Position numbers and translations under genes: made by a program. The notes beneath the pieces are model-generated. The model saw only the letters and a list, made by a program, of their open reading frames with translations. It searched no databases and was not told the origin of the DNA. This document shows, piece by piece, positions 17,366 to 26,922 of a stretch of 64,000 nucleotides of DNA. This stretch comes from an uncultured Oscillospiraceae bacterium (lineage in GTDB: Bacteria > Bacillota > Clostridia > Oscillospirales > Oscillospiraceae). The DNA lies in NCBI GenBank assembly GCA_934655875.1, contig CAKUHB010000006.1, forward strand, positions 1 through 64,000, given 5' to 3'. Numbering within the stretch: position 1 is the first letter of the stretch; each line of letters starts with the position of its first letter.

Positions 17366-18979
17366 TCAGGATGGGTCTGTGACCGGCAGGAACCAGTCGA
17401 TGTAGTGCGTCGGCTCGGTGACGGCGCCGCGCGTGGTGTAGAGCGCGTAGCTTTTGAAGAGGATCGGCGTGAGATAGCCGCGCTCGCAGACGCGCTTGTA
17501 GAGACTGTAGGTGTTGCCGCTGTTGACCAGCGCCATGCTGCACAGGTTCATCATCGTGCTGTCGGACAGGCTTCCGTAGTTGAGTGTGCCGGTCGCGCCG
17601 AAGAACGGCGAGAGGTCAAAGTTCGGCGACAGCCGGACCTCGCCGTAATACAGATCGAAGTCCCCCAGCAGCAGCGCCTGCTTGTACTCGGAATACTCCA
17701 TGGACTTGACCGTGATATTGAAGCCGAGCGAGTTGAGCATCCTGGCGACCTCGTTGGCGGCCTGCACGCGGATGTAGCTCGAGGAGCAGACGATCATCGT
17801 GCCCTCGACCGGGACGGAATAGCCCTTGGAGGGGACATAGAGATCCAGAATGCCGTCGCCGGTCGCATCCTCCACGGAAGCGCTGGCCAGCTGGTCATAG
17901 TACGCACCGGTGTCATAGGCGAAGCTGTTTGCGAGCTTGACGTCATAATAGCGCGAATTTGGCGCGCAGGGCAGCGTGGACGCTGCGGCAAAGCCGCCGA
18001 AGACCTGCCCGACCAGCGTCTCGCGGTCGATGGCGTAGGTGATCGCGCCGCGCAGACCGTAGTTCGAGAACACGGACGAGTTCATGTTGTAGCCGATGTA
18101 CTGCATGATGGTCGTGTCCGCGTTCCAGAGCTCATAGTCGTTGTGGAAGCCGGCAAAGGCGGAGGAATTGGGGTCGGTCAGCACCATGTTGACCTTCTGG
18201 TATTCAAAATTGTCACGCACGTCGGCGGAGGTGGCGGCTTCGGTCAGCGCGATCTCGTCAAAATCGACGAGCGGCGCGGTATCCTGCCACCAGCCGGCGT
18301 AACGTGTGAGCTTCGTCTGCGCGAACCGATACGGGCCGGTGCCGGGCGGGCTGGGCTGCTCCGCCGTGCCGGATTTGATGATGGGGATATCCAGCAGGAG
18401 CGGCAGGCACTCATACGATTCACTCGTGGAAATGACGAGCGTCCGGTCATCCGGCGTATCGGTGGCCGTGATGAAGCGCAGGCGCGAGCCGTAATAGTCG
18501 GAGCCTGCGGCGGAGGAGATGGAATAGGCGGCGTCCTGCGCCGTCATGGCGCTGCCGTCGTGGAACGTGACGCCGGTGCGGAGCGTAACGGTCGTCGTTT
18601 TGCCGTCGTCCGTCACGGTATAGCCCTCCGCGAGGATGGGGACGGCTTCATAGTCGCTGGTCACGGCAAACATCGGCTCGTACAGGAACGAGAAGATGAT
18701 GCGGTTATTGAGACTCTGGCAGTTATACGGTTGCAGGCCGTAGTCCGGCTGGTAGGCAAGGCCGAAGGACTCGATCTGCGTATACGTCTCCGTCACGACA
18801 GCCGTGCCCTCCGGCTCACTGGAGATGCTGCTGATATCGCCCGTCTGCTGGCTGGCGACGCTCTCATCCTTGGCGGGGAAGAGCTGCTTCATAAGCTCGC
18901 CCGCATTCACCGACGAGCAGCCGCAAAGAAGCGCCAGCAGAAACAAAAGCGCCGTCAGCGCGGTGAGCTTCCTTCTCAT
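17366..18979 (-). CDS. Orphan peptide-binding lipoprotein (SBP family 5)
   Basis: Extracellular solute-binding protein of the OppA/DppA type (family 5). Seen: a lipoprotein signal with lipobox LLCG-C (Cys21), then the family pattern VTLRTGVTFHDGSAMTAQD followed later by GTGPYRF, and the AITYAIDRETLVGQV helix. At 537 residues it is full length. I start at ATG 18979, which overlaps the pgeF stop by 4 bases (ATGA). No permease or ATPase genes are nearby, so it must work with a transporter encoded elsewhere or have another role; context next to pgeF and secA suggests cell-wall peptides, but that is a guess. Confidence 0.85.
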   Translation of the reverse strand: MRRKLTALTALLFLLALLCGCSSVNAGELMKQLFPAKDESVASQQTGDISSISSEPEGTAVVTETYTQIESFGLAYQPDYGLQPYNCQSLNNRIIFSFLYEPMFAVTSDYEAVPILAEGYTVTDDGKTTTVTLRTGVTFHDGSAMTAQDAAYSISSAAGSDYYGSRLRFITATDTPDDRTLVISTSESYECLPLLLDIPIIKSGTAEQPSPPGTGPYRFAQTKLTRYAGWWQDTAPLVDFDEIALTEAATSADVRDNFEYQKVNMVLTDPNSSAFAGFHNDYELWNADTTIMQYIGYNMNSSVFSNYGLRGAITYAIDRETLVGQVFGGFAAASTLPCAPNSRYYDVKLANSFAYDTGAYYDQLASASVEDATGDGILDLYVPSKGYSVPVEGTMIVCSSSYIRVQAANEVARMLNSLGFNITVKSMEYSEYKQALLLGDFDLYYGEVRLSPNFDLSPFFGATGTLNYGSLSDSTMMNLCSMALVNSGNTYSLYKRVCERGYLTPILFKSYALYTTRGAVTEPTHYIDWFLPVTDPS

Positions 18980-19782
18980 AGCGCCGTCTCCTTTCCGAGC
19001 TTGATGATCGCGGCCTGACTGCCGCGCCGGCCGCCGGTGACGCGGTGCGACCAGAAGCGATCCGGCTGGCACATGGTGCAGTCCGGGCTGACGTCGATCG
19101 TCTGCACGCCGGCTTTTTGCAGCCAGATACGGTTGAGCAGCTTCAGATCGACGTGGGCTTTTTCCCCGTGCGGCTCGATGGCAGCTTCCGCGTCCGCACC
19201 GAGGGCTTCCCGCATGGCCGCCGGGACCTCCGGGCCGACCTCAAAGCAGCATCTGCCGATGCAGGGCCCGATGGCCGCGCGGATATTGCCCGGCTCGCAG
19301 CCAAATTCCGCCCGCATGCGAAGAACGGCCTTGTACGCGATCCCCTGCGCCGTCCCGCGCCATCCGGCGTGGACGGCGGCGATCGCCGGATGCACCGGGT
19401 CATAGAGCAAAATGGTCGCGCAGTCCGCGCCGAAGCAGACGAGCGCCACATCCGGTTCATCGGTCAGAATGCCGTCGCAGACGGTCGTCTGCTCCCGGTC
19501 AAGCCCGGTGCCGCGGTCCGCTTTGCCGACGCGGATAAGGCAGTCGGTATGCTCCTGCCGGGTAAAGACGGTTTCCTCCGGCGTAAAGCCGGCGGCTGCG
19601 CCCAGAATGCGGTAGTTTTCCCGCACGTTTTCGGGGAGGTCCCCCCGGTGCGTGCCGAGATTGAGGGAGGAAAGCACGCCCTCGCTCACGCCGCCATGGC
19701 GCGTGGAAAAGCAGTGGACGCTGCCCTCCAGCGCGTCGGCGGTCAGATATTCAAGAGTTCCCTGTCTGATGGTATGAAACAT
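18976..19782 (-). CDS. pgeF: Peptidoglycan editing factor PgeF (laccase-domain)
   Basis: Member of the YfiH/PgeF family (formerly 'multicopper polyphenol oxidase'); in E. coli it hydrolyses faulty muropeptide precursors carrying serine instead of alanine, and other members act on purine nucleosides. The metal/catalytic motifs are intact: RQEHTD, FGADCATILLYD, AAVHAGWRGT and IGPCIGRCCFEVG. 268 residues, normal. It begins 3 bases after the secA stop codon and overlaps the next gene, so all three are one transcript. Confidence 0.93.
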   Translation of the reverse strand: MFHTIRQGTLEYLTADALEGSVHCFSTRHGGVSEGVLSSLNLGTHRGDLPENVRENYRILGAAAGFTPEETVFTRQEHTDCLIRVGKADRGTGLDREQTTVCDGILTDEPDVALVCFGADCATILLYDPVHPAIAAVHAGWRGTAQGIAYKAVLRMRAEFGCEPGNIRAAIGPCIGRCCFEVGPEVPAAMREALGADAEAAIEPHGEKAHVDLKLLNRIWLQKAGVQTIDVSPDCTMCQPDRFWSHRVTGGRRGSQAAIIKLGKETAL

Positions 19783-19785
19783 GGC

Positions 19786-22557
19786 TTAATTTGCGCTCTG
19801 TCCGCGCTCCGCGGCCAGATCCTTGTCGCGGCAGCACTTTTTATATTTCTTTCCGCTGCCGCAGGGGCACGGATCGTTCGGGCCGACCTTGATCTTCTTG
19901 ACGACGGGCTGGCGCTTGACGGTCTTGTCGCCGCCGGCGCCCTCGCCGGTGACCTTGGCGACGCGCTGGCGCTTGATCTCCTCGTTCGTCTTGAGACGGA
20001 CGGCGAACACGCGGCGGACGATCTCTTCCTTGATCGCGTCGTTCATGGCTTCGAACATGTCAAAGCCCTCGCGCTTATATTCGATGACCGGGTCGGTCTG
20101 CGCGTAGGCGCGCAGACGGATGCCCTGCCGCAGATCGTCCATGGCGTCGATGTGATCCATCCAGAACTCATCGACCACGCGCAGCGTCACGACACGCTCG
20201 ACCTCGCGCATGACGGGAGAGGTGAACTGCTCTTCCTTCTTGGCGTAGCTGCGCTGCATGAGAGAGAGGATCTTCTCCTCCGCGTCCTCGCGCGTGAGCT
20301 TTTCCAGCTCCTCGTCGGTGACGAGCCACGTGCCGGTGGGGAAGAACAGCGGCTCAAAGTGCGCCATCATCTCAAAGAAATGCTGCTTATCCGCCAGCTT
20401 CGGCAGCTCGCCGAAGGCACTGGCGACATACGTGCTTGCGTAGAACTTCATCATGGACTGGATGTTCTTTTGCAGATCCTCTCCGTCGAGCACCTGCCGG
20501 CGCTGCTCGTAGATGATCTTACGCTGCACATTCATGACGTCGTCGTATTCGAGGACGTTCTTTCGGGACTGATAGTTGCGGCTCTCGACGGACTTCTGCG
20601 CGTTTTCGATCGCACCGGAGAGGATCTTGGCGTCGATGGGCGTGTCCTCGTCGATGCCGAGCGTCTCCATCATGTTCATGATGCGCTCGGAGCCGAACAG
20701 GCGCATGATATCGTCCTGCATGGACAGATAAAAGCGCGTCTCGCCGGGGTCGCCCTGACGGCCGGCACGGCCGCGCAGCTGGTTGTCGATCCGGCGCGAT
20801 TCGTGCCGCTCGGTGCCGACGATGAACAGACCGCCGGCCTGCCGCACCAGCTCCGCCTGCTTGTCCACCTCGACCTTGAAGCGCTTGTAGGCTTCGGTAT
20901 AGGCGGCGCGGGCGGCGAGGATCTCGGGATTGTCCGTCTCGGCAAACGAGTTGGACTCCGCGATCAGCTCGTCGGAAAGGCCCTGCTTGCGCAGCTCGCT
21001 CTTGGCCATGTATTCGGCGTTGCCGCCCAGCATGATATCCGTGCCGCGGCCTGCCATGTTCGTCGCGATGGTGACGGCACCCAGATGACCGGCCTGCGCG
21101 ACAATCTCGGCTTCCTTTTCATGATGCTTGGCGTTCAGAACGTTGTGGGGAATGCCCTCGCGCTTGAGCAGTTGCGACAGAAGCTCGGATTTTTCAATGG
21201 AGATCGTGCCGACCAGCACCGGCTGGCCCTTGGCGTGGCATTCCTTGATCTGCCGGATGACCGCGCGGTATTTGCCGGCTTCGGTCTTATAGACGACGTC
21301 CGGGTCGTCGATACGGATGACGGGCTTGTTCGTCGGGATCTCCACGACGTCCAGATTGTAGATGCCGGAAAACTCCTCCTCCTCGGTCAGCGCCGTGCCG
21401 GTCATACCGGAGAGCTTGTCATACAGGCGGAAAAAGTTCTGGAACGTGATGGTGGCGAGCGTCTTGTTTTCGCTCGCAACCTTGACGCCCTCCTTCGCTT
21501 CGATGGCCTGATGCAGACCCTCGTTGTACCGGCGGCCGTACATCAGGCGGCCGGTGAACTCGTCGACAATGATGACCTGTCCGTCCTTGACGACGTAGTC
21601 AATATCGCGCTTCATGAGGCCGCGGGCCTTCATGGCCTGATTGATGTGGTGCGAGAGCGTGGCGTTTTCGGGGTCGGCGAGGTTCTCGACGTTGAAGAAC
21701 TGCTCCGCCTTTTCAATGCCCTTCTGCGTGAGCGAGACCGTGCGGTCCTTTTCATCGACAATATAGTCGCAGTCGAACTGATCCTGCAATTCCTTGTCGT
21801 CGGTGGTGGAGAAGACCTGCTTTTTGAGCCGCGAGACGAAATAGTCCGCCATTTCATAGAGCTTGGACGATTCCTCGCCCTTGCCCGAGATGATGAGCGG
21901 GGTGCGTGCTTCATCGATCAGGATGGAGTCGACCTCGTCGACGATGGCAAACGAGTGCTCACGCTGTACCATCTCCTGCTTGTAGATGGCCATGTTGTCA
22001 CGCAGGTAATCAAAGCCCAGCTCGTTGTTGGTGCCGTAGGTAATGTCGGCGGCATAGGCCGCGCGGCGCTGCTCCGCGGTCAGATCGTGGACGATCAGAC
22101 CCACGGACAGGCCGAGGAAGCGGTAGACCTTGCCCATCCACTCGGAGTCGCGCTTGGCCAGATAGTCGTTGACGGTGACGATATGCACGCCCTTGCCGGT
22201 CAGTGCGTTGAGGTATGCGGGCAGGATGGCGACGAGCGTTTTGCCCTCGCCGGTCTTCATCTCGGCGATACGGCCCTGATGCAGCACGATGCCGCCCACG
22301 ACCTGCACGCGGTACGGCCGCATGCCGAGCACGCGGTCAGCCGCTTCACGGCAGACGGCGAATGCTTCCGGCAGCAGCTCGTCGAGCGTTTCGCCCTGCG
22401 CCAGACGATCCTTAAATTCCTGCGTTTTGCCGCGCAGCTGCTGATCGGTCAGCTCCTTGTACGGCGCTTCGAGCGCCATGACGGCTTCGACCTGCGCGTC
22501 CAGCTTTTTGACCTCGCGCTCGGAGCGGGTGCCGAATAATTTTGTAAACAGTCCCAT
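19786..22557 (-). CDS. secA: Preprotein translocase ATPase SecA
   Basis: ATP-driven motor of the Sec export pathway. Walker A region [11 protein letters not shown], Walker [27 protein letters not shown], and the [11 protein letters not shown] block are intact. The C terminus carries the zinc-binding tail [14 protein letters not shown] that contacts SecB or ribosomes. 923 residues, slightly longer than the Bacillus protein. A single secA is seen here; heads the secA-pgeF-SBP operon. Confidence 0.98.
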   Translation of the reverse strand: MGLFTKLFGTRSEREVKKLDAQVEAVMALEAPYKELTDQQLRGKTQEFKDRLAQGETLDELLPEAFAVCREAADRVLGMRPYRVQVVGGIVLHQGRIAEMKTGEGKTLVAILPAYLNALTGKGVHIVTVNDYLAKRDSEWMGKVYRFLGLSVGLIVHDLTAEQRRAAYAADITYGTNNELGFDYLRDNMAIYKQEMVQREHSFAIVDEVDSILIDEARTPLIISGKGEESSKLYEMADYFVSRLKKQVFSTTDDKELQDQFDCDYIVDEKDRTVSLTQKGIEKAEQFFNVENLADPENATLSHHINQAMKARGLMKRDIDYVVKDGQVIIVDEFTGRLMYGRRYNEGLHQAIEAKEGVKVASENKTLATITFQNFFRLYDKLSGMTGTALTEEEEFSGIYNLDVVEIPTNKPVIRIDDPDVVYKTEAGKYRAVIRQIKECHAKGQPVLVGTISIEKSELLSQLLKREGIPHNVLNAKHHEKEAEIVAQAGHLGAVTIATNMAGRGTDIMLGGNAEYMAKSELRKQGLSDELIAESNSFAETDNPEILAARAAYTEAYKRFKVEVDKQAELVRQAGGLFIVGTERHESRRIDNQLRGRAGRQGDPGETRFYLSMQDDIMRLFGSERIMNMMETLGIDEDTPIDAKILSGAIENAQKSVESRNYQSRKNVLEYDDVMNVQRKIIYEQRRQVLDGEDLQKNIQSMMKFYASTYVASAFGELPKLADKQHFFEMMAHFEPLFFPTGTWLVTDEELEKLTREDAEEKILSLMQRSYAKKEEQFTSPVMREVERVVTLRVVDEFWMDHIDAMDDLRQGIRLRAYAQTDPVIEYKREGFDMFEAMNDAIKEEIVRRVFAVRLKTNEEIKRQRVAKVTGEGAGGDKTVKRQPVVKKIKVGPNDPCPCGSGKKYKKCCRDKDLAAERGQSAN

Positions 22558-22619
22558 GGTAAAAACCCTTTCTGCGCCGCGCGGTGGGCGCTGCGGCGGT
22601 TTGCGTATTCTAAAGTGAG

Positions 22620-22625
22620 ATTATA
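22620..22625 (-). promoter_or_regulatory. secA promoter (extended -10)
   Basis: Minus strand TATAAT preceded by TGG, i.e. an extended -10 (TGNTATAAT). At a 17-bp spacing the -35 position is only T-rich. Confidence 0.55.
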
Positions 22626-22672
22626 CCACACACGAACCTGTAAAAAAAGAAGAAATTGTGAATTTCGGCGGC

Positions 22673-22701
22673 TTGATTTACCAGTATGATACTGATAAAA
22701 T
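22673..22701 (+). promoter_or_regulatory. Promoter of the HAD-TauE-racemase unit
   Basis: TTGATT (22673-22678), 17-bp spacer, TAAAAT (22696-22701), about 33 bases before the HAD gene start. Confidence 0.6.
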
Positions 22702-22733
22702 GAGCATGATTTTAACGGTATGGAGGTTCCCGC

Positions 22734-23558
22734 ATGGCCATTCGTCTTGTTGCCGTCGATGTGGACGGTACGCTCGTCACTGCGGATCAGCGCGTTCTGC
22801 CAAAGGTGCAGTCCGCGGCGCAGCGCGCAGTGGAGCACGGCATTCAGCTGGTTCTGTGCACCGGGCGCGCACCGGGGGAGTGCTGGTATGTTCTGGACGC
22901 ACTTCCGCAGATCCGCTACGCCGTTACGCATACCGGCGCCGCCGCGCAGGATCTGAAGACCGGCGAGCTGCTCTACCACTGCCCGCTGTCCCCGGACGAC
23001 GCGCGGCTGATCTATAGCCATGTGCGCCGGTACGACGGACTGATCAACTTCTTCTCCGGCGGCATTGTGTATAATTCCGCGCAGCAGATGGCACAGTTTG
23101 AGCGCTATTATCCCGCCGAGTTCCGCTGGCTGTTTGAGCGGTCGCATGCGTTTGTCGACGATCTGGACGCCATGATCGCCGGCTGGGACAAGCCCGTGGA
23201 GAAGTTCTATGTGCCGTTTTCCAGCCAGGCGGAAAGCGAACGGGCCATGGCCGATCTGATAAAGCTGCCGTATTTCGTGACCGGTGCGGGCTATGTCGAT
23301 TTGGAGGTCATGAACCCGAACACCAGCAAGGGCATTGCGCTCCGGGCGCTGTGTGAAAAGCTCGGCATCCCGCGCGAGCAGGTCATGGCCATCGGCGACA
23401 GCGGCAACGACGCGGCCATGCTCGACTTTGCGGGCGTCGGCGTCGCCATGGGCAACGGGACGGATGCACTCAAGCAGAAGGCCGATCTGATCGCGCCGAC
23501 AAACGAAGAGGGCGGTGTCGCCGACATGCTGGAGCTTGCGATCCGGGGTGATGTATAA
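22734..23558 (+). CDS. Cof-type HAD-IIB phosphatase
   Basis: Haloacid dehalogenase superfamily phosphatase of the Cof (IIB) class, cytoplasmic and typically acting on sugar phosphates, nucleotides or flavin-type substrates. Motif I is DVDGTL (Asp9 and Asp11), motif II sits in LCTGRAPGE, and motif IV is GDSGNDAAML, followed by VAMGNGTD. 274 residues, normal. ATGGAGG provides the ribosome binding site. The permease gene follows with no gap. Substrate unknown. Confidence 0.92.
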   Translation: MAIRLVAVDVDGTLVTADQRVLPKVQSAAQRAVEHGIQLVLCTGRAPGECWYVLDALPQIRYAVTHTGAAAQDLKTGELLYHCPLSPDDARLIYSHVRRYDGLINFFSGGIVYNSAQQMAQFERYYPAEFRWLFERSHAFVDDLDAMIAGWDKPVEKFYVPFSSQAESERAMADLIKLPYFVTGAGYVDLEVMNPNTSKGIALRALCEKLGIPREQVMAIGDSGNDAAMLDFAGVGVAMGNGTDALKQKADLIAPTNEEGGVADMLELAIRGDV

Positions 23559-24332
23559 ATGGGCGTGCAGGATCTGACGGTTCAGATGGTCGTCATCGTC
23601 GTGATCGGCGTGTTTCTTGCGTCGTTCATGGACGCGATCGCGGGCGGCGGCGGGATCATTTCCGTCCCGACGTATCTTCTGGCCGGGCTTCCCATGCATT
23701 TTGCGCTGGGAACCAATAAATTCTCCTCTGCCATCGGCACGGCGTTTTCCACGGGACGGTATGTCAAAAGCGGCTATGTCGACTGGAAGCTCGGCATTCC
23801 GTCGATCGTGCTGGCGCTCATCGGCGCACATTTCGGCACGAAGCTTCAGCTGGCGATCGACGAGATCTATCTGCAATATCTGCTGCTGATTGTTCTGCCC
23901 GTTGTCGCGTTCGTCGTGCTGCGGCAGCGGCAGCTGCCGGAGGAGCGCGGGCAGATCGAGCCGAAGAAGCAAATGGCGATCGTATATCTCGCGTCTCTGG
24001 TCGTCGGCGCATATGACGGGTTCTACGGCCCCGGCACGGGCACGTTCCTGCTGCTTATCTTCTGCAATCTCGGCAAGCTCGATGTGCGCACGGCGGGCGG
24101 CAACGTGAAGCTCGTGAATCTGTCCTCCAACGTCGGCGCGCTCGTCACGAGTCTGATGAGCGGCAAGGTCTTTCTGCTGCTGGGCCTGATCGGCACGGCG
24201 TCGAGCATTCTGGGGCACACGATCGGCGCGGGCGTCGCGATCAAAAACGGGTCGAAGATCGTCCGGCCGACCATTATCATCGTCCTGATCCTTCTGGCGG
24301 CAAAGGTCATTCAGAGCCTGATCACAGGCTGA
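23559..24332 (+). CDS. TauE/SafE (TSUP) family permease
   Basis: Inner-membrane protein of the TauE/SafE family, exporters or importers of sulfur-containing or small organic anions such as sulfite or sulfoacetate. The 257 residues form about seven to eight hydrophobic segments; the family half-repeats begin with FMDAIAGGGGIISVP and DGFYGPGTGTF, both present. The start codon directly abuts the HAD stop codon. The transported ion cannot be read from the sequence. Confidence 0.88.
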   Translation: MGVQDLTVQMVVIVVIGVFLASFMDAIAGGGGIISVPTYLLAGLPMHFALGTNKFSSAIGTAFSTGRYVKSGYVDWKLGIPSIVLALIGAHFGTKLQLAIDEIYLQYLLLIVLPVVAFVVLRQRQLPEERGQIEPKKQMAIVYLASLVVGAYDGFYGPGTGTFLLLIFCNLGKLDVRTAGGNVKLVNLSSNVGALVTSLMSGKVFLLLGLIGTASSILGHTIGAGVAIKNGSKIVRPTIIIVLILLAAKVIQSLITG

Positions 24333-24363
24333 GACTATAAATAAAATAAGGAGAGACTGTGGT

Positions 24364-25068
24364 ATGAAAAAAACCATCGGTATCCTGGGCGGCATGGGGC
24401 CGCTGGCAACGGCGGATCTGTTCCGCAAAATCACGCTCCTGACGGATGCATCCTGCGACAATGACCACATCCGCGTCTATATTGACTCCAACGCACGCAT
24501 TCCGGACCGCACGGCGGCGATCCTCTCCGGCGGGACGGATCCTGTGCCGGAAATGGCGTCGGCGCTGCGCTCGCTCGAAGCATGCGGAGCGGACTGCGTC
24601 ATCATGCCGTGCAACACCGCACACTATTTCCTCCCGCGCCTGCAGGCGATGACGAAGCTCCCCTTTATCAGCATGCTGGAAGCGACGGCAAAGACCTGCG
24701 CGGAAAAATATCCCGGCAAGACGGCCGCCGTCCTCGCGACGAAGGGCACGCTGGCCACCGGCCTGTATGAAAAGGCGCTTGCAGCGCAGGGCGTGCAGGC
24801 CATGATCCCGGAGGAAGCGGAAAAGGATGTGCTCATGCACCTCATCTATGACGTCGTAAAGGCGTCGAAGCCGCTCGCGCCGGAGGAGGACGCGTGGGCG
24901 CAGCTGCTGGATGGCCTCCGCGCGCGCGGCGCGGACTATTTCATCCTCGGCTGCACGGAGCTGCCGATCGTGGCGGACACGCTGCCGGAGGAAGGCCCGT
25001 TCGTCGACCCGACGGCGGAGCTTGCCAAGGCGGCCATCCGCTTCTGCGGCTATGACGTGAAGGAATAA
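24364..25068 (+). CDS. Aspartate/glutamate racemase family protein
   Basis: PLP-independent amino acid racemase of the Asp/Glu superfamily using two cysteines: Cys83 in MPCNTAHYF and Cys197 in LGCTELP, both present, so racemase activity is plausible. The N-terminal KKTIGILGGMGPLATADLF is characteristic of aspartate racemase-like members (YgeA/RacD). 234 residues. AAGGAGAG precedes the ATG. It shares a transcript with the HAD and TauE genes and lies upstream of an amino-acid/dicarboxylate symporter gene. It is distinct from murI at 59034. Confidence 0.9.
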   Translation: MKKTIGILGGMGPLATADLFRKITLLTDASCDNDHIRVYIDSNARIPDRTAAILSGGTDPVPEMASALRSLEACGADCVIMPCNTAHYFLPRLQAMTKLPFISMLEATAKTCAEKYPGKTAAVLATKGTLATGLYEKALAAQGVQAMIPEEAEKDVLMHLIYDVVKASKPLAPEEDAWAQLLDGLRARGADYFILGCTELPIVADTLPEEGPFVDPTAELAKAAIRFCGYDVKE

Positions 25069-25084
25069 TTGCAGATACGGCAAG

Positions 25085-25260
25085 TCAAAAAAGTCTGATT
25101 TTTGCGAAGCAGTACGAGATATGCACCGTCCGTGTAGGGGCCGATGCCCACATCGGCCCACGAAAGATTGCGAATTTGCCGTAATCTTTCGTAAAAACGG
25201 CATGTTCTGCCGGGACGATGTATGCATCGTCCCCTACAAACAAATCGGAAGATCTTCAGC
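25085..25260. repeat. Dispersed intergenic repeat, copy C (GTAGGGG/CCCCTAC bounded)
   Basis: In the 444-bp gap after the racemase gene. GTAGGGG at 25134-25140 and CCCCTAC at 25231-25237 bound a segment with three stem-loops: CCGATG/CATCGG (25141-25156), CGAAAGATT/AATCTTTCG (25161-25191) and GGGACGATG/CATCGTCCC (25212-25233). Positions 25100-25149 match copy B (17264-17313) in opposite orientation, 46 of 50. No gene seen; the remainder of the gap, apart from the symporter promoter, is AT-rich and featureless. Confidence 0.75.
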
Positions 25261-25437
25261 TAAAACGGGCAGGAATGTTTTTCGGCAATCTCCGGCGCGG
25301 CGGTATGGCCGCGCCGCTTTCTGCGCTGCATGATGCTTTTCCTGCAAAAGTCAAGCGTGATATTGCAAGAATATTGAGGCCTGATTTTGTAGGATATAAC
25401 AAATCTTAACAAAAAACTTGCGATTTTCATAAAGTTC

Positions 25438-25466
25438 TTTACATGCTTTTCACAACATGCTATCAT
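25438..25466 (+). promoter_or_regulatory. Promoter of the dicarboxylate/amino acid symporter
   Basis: TTTACA (25438-25443), 17-bp spacer, TATCAT (25461-25466), in an AT-rich stretch about 47 bases before the start codon. Confidence 0.65.
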
Positions 25467-25512
25467 AATTTTACCGATTTTATCGGCAATTTCGGATAGG
25501 AGAAGGAAAAGT

Positions 25513-26760
25513 ATGAAAGAAAAGAAGAAACTCGGTCTCGGCGGATGGATCATGATTGGTCTGGCCGCCGGTATCGCCGTCGGCGCCATTTTCTGGGCCG
25601 CGATGGGCGCAGAAGCAGCGAGCGACTTTACCGCCAGCTACATCAAGCCCTTCGGTGATATCTTTGTCAACCTCCTGAAGTTCATCGTCGTTCCTCTGGT
25701 GCTCTGCTCCATTATGGACGGCATGTTCTCGCTGGGCGATATCAGCAAGGTCGGTAAGATCGGCTGGAAAACGGTCGTTTACTTCCTCGCCACGACGGCC
25801 ATCGCCTGCATCATCGGCCTGATCGTCGCCAACCTCTTCAAGGGCAGCTTCCCGGTTCTGACTCTGGCAGAGGACGCAGCCTATGAAGCCAAGGAGAGCG
25901 ACATCATCACCACCATCAAGAACATCTTCCCGTCGAACCTTGTGCAGCCGCTGCTGGATTCCTCCATGCTGCAGATCATCGTCGTCGCCATCGCGTTCGG
26001 CTGCGGCGTTCTGGTCGCCGGCGACAAGGGCAAGCCTTTTGCAAACTTCATCACCTCTGCAAACGAGGTCACGCAGACCGTCATGAGCTTCATCCTGAAG
26101 ATCTCCCCGATCGGCGTGTTCTGCCTGATGACCTGGGTCGTCGCCGCACAGGGCCCGAAGATCCTCGGCTCTCTGGGTCTGGTTCTGCTGGCTGCCTATG
26201 TCGGCTACATCATCCACGTCGTGCTGGTCTACAGCATGTCTGTCAAGGTCTTTGCTGGCATGAGCCCCATGAAGTTCTTCAAGGGCGTTCTCCCGGCTGC
26301 CGTCTTCGCCTTCACCTCCACCTCCTCCGTCGCGTCCCTGCCGGTTTCCAAGGAATGCTGCGACGAGATGGGTGTTGAGAGCGATATCTCCTCGTTCGTT
26401 CTGCCGCTCGGCGCGACCATCAACATGGACGGCACCGCGATCTATCAGTGCGTGGCTGCCATCTTCCTGGCCAAGTGCATCGGTCTGGATCTGTCGTTTG
26501 CCCAGATGGTCACCATCGTCGTCACCGCGACGCTCGCTTCCATCGGCACGGCCGGTACCTCCGGCGCAGGCATGATCATGCTGGCGATGGTTCTTGAGGC
26601 TGTCGGCATCCCGACTACCTACATCGGCATCATCTACGGCATTGACCGTCTGTTCGACATGGGCCGTACCGCGCTGAACGTCGTCGGCGACGCTTCCTGC
26701 GCTGTCTGCGTCAACCACTGGGAAGCCAAGGGTGCCAAGACCGCCAAGGCTGCCAAGTAA
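25513..26760 (+). CDS. Dicarboxylate/amino acid:cation symporter (DAACS)
   Basis: Sodium- or proton-coupled transporter of the GltP/DctA/SstT family. Seen: eight-helix family pattern, the serine-rich hairpin FTSTSSVASLP, the NMDGT motif of TM7 and the second hairpin TAGTSGAGM, plus the C-terminal DRLFDMGRTALNVVGDA with the cation/substrate residues. 415 residues, normal. AGGAGAAGG precedes the ATG. Between a racemase and an aspartate-type aminotransferase gene, so aspartate, glutamate or serine/threonine are likely substrates; the precise one is open. Confidence 0.93.
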   Translation: MKEKKKLGLGGWIMIGLAAGIAVGAIFWAAMGAEAASDFTASYIKPFGDIFVNLLKFIVVPLVLCSIMDGMFSLGDISKVGKIGWKTVVYFLATTAIACIIGLIVANLFKGSFPVLTLAEDAAYEAKESDIITTIKNIFPSNLVQPLLDSSMLQIIVVAIAFGCGVLVAGDKGKPFANFITSANEVTQTVMSFILKISPIGVFCLMTWVVAAQGPKILGSLGLVLLAAYVGYIIHVVLVYSMSVKVFAGMSPMKFFKGVLPAAVFAFTSTSSVASLPVSKECCDEMGVESDISSFVLPLGATINMDGTAIYQCVAAIFLAKCIGLDLSFAQMVTIVVTATLASIGTAGTSGAGMIMLAMVLEAVGIPTTYIGIIYGIDRLFDMGRTALNVVGDASCAVCVNHWEAKGAKTAKAAK

Positions 26761-26780
26761 TCCCACACCCATAGTACCAA

Positions 26781-26806
26781 AAGCCCGCCGTAAGGCGGGC
26801 TTTTTT
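26781..26806 (+). terminator. Terminator of the symporter gene
   Basis: Stem AAGCCCGCC/GGCGGGCTT with loop GTAA and a run of T directly after: textbook intrinsic terminator. Confidence 0.9.
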
Positions 26807-26826
26807 GCGCGAATGGCAGAGTTTGC

Positions 26827-26855
26827 TTGCTTTTACTGCCGGGACGCGGTATACT
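26827..26855 (+). promoter_or_regulatory. Promoter of the aminotransferase gene
   Basis: TTGCTT (26827-26832), 17-bp spacer, TATACT (26850-26855). Confidence 0.65.
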
Positions 26856-26922
26856 GGAAGAAAGCTGACAGCGCTGCTGCAAGGAAAGCGTCAGTTGACA
26901 AGAATGAAAGGAACATATCAGA

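Noticed and set aside
19045..22539. 1164-codon open frame on the plus strand
   Set aside because: It is exactly antisense to secA and pgeF, with the Arg/Ala/Asp/Val-rich composition of a GC-rich shadow frame, and has no ribosome binding site. The opposite strand carries unmistakable SecA motifs.
22449..24470. 673-codon minus-strand open frame
   Set aside because: Shadow of the HAD and TauE/SafE genes; composition typical of antisense frames.
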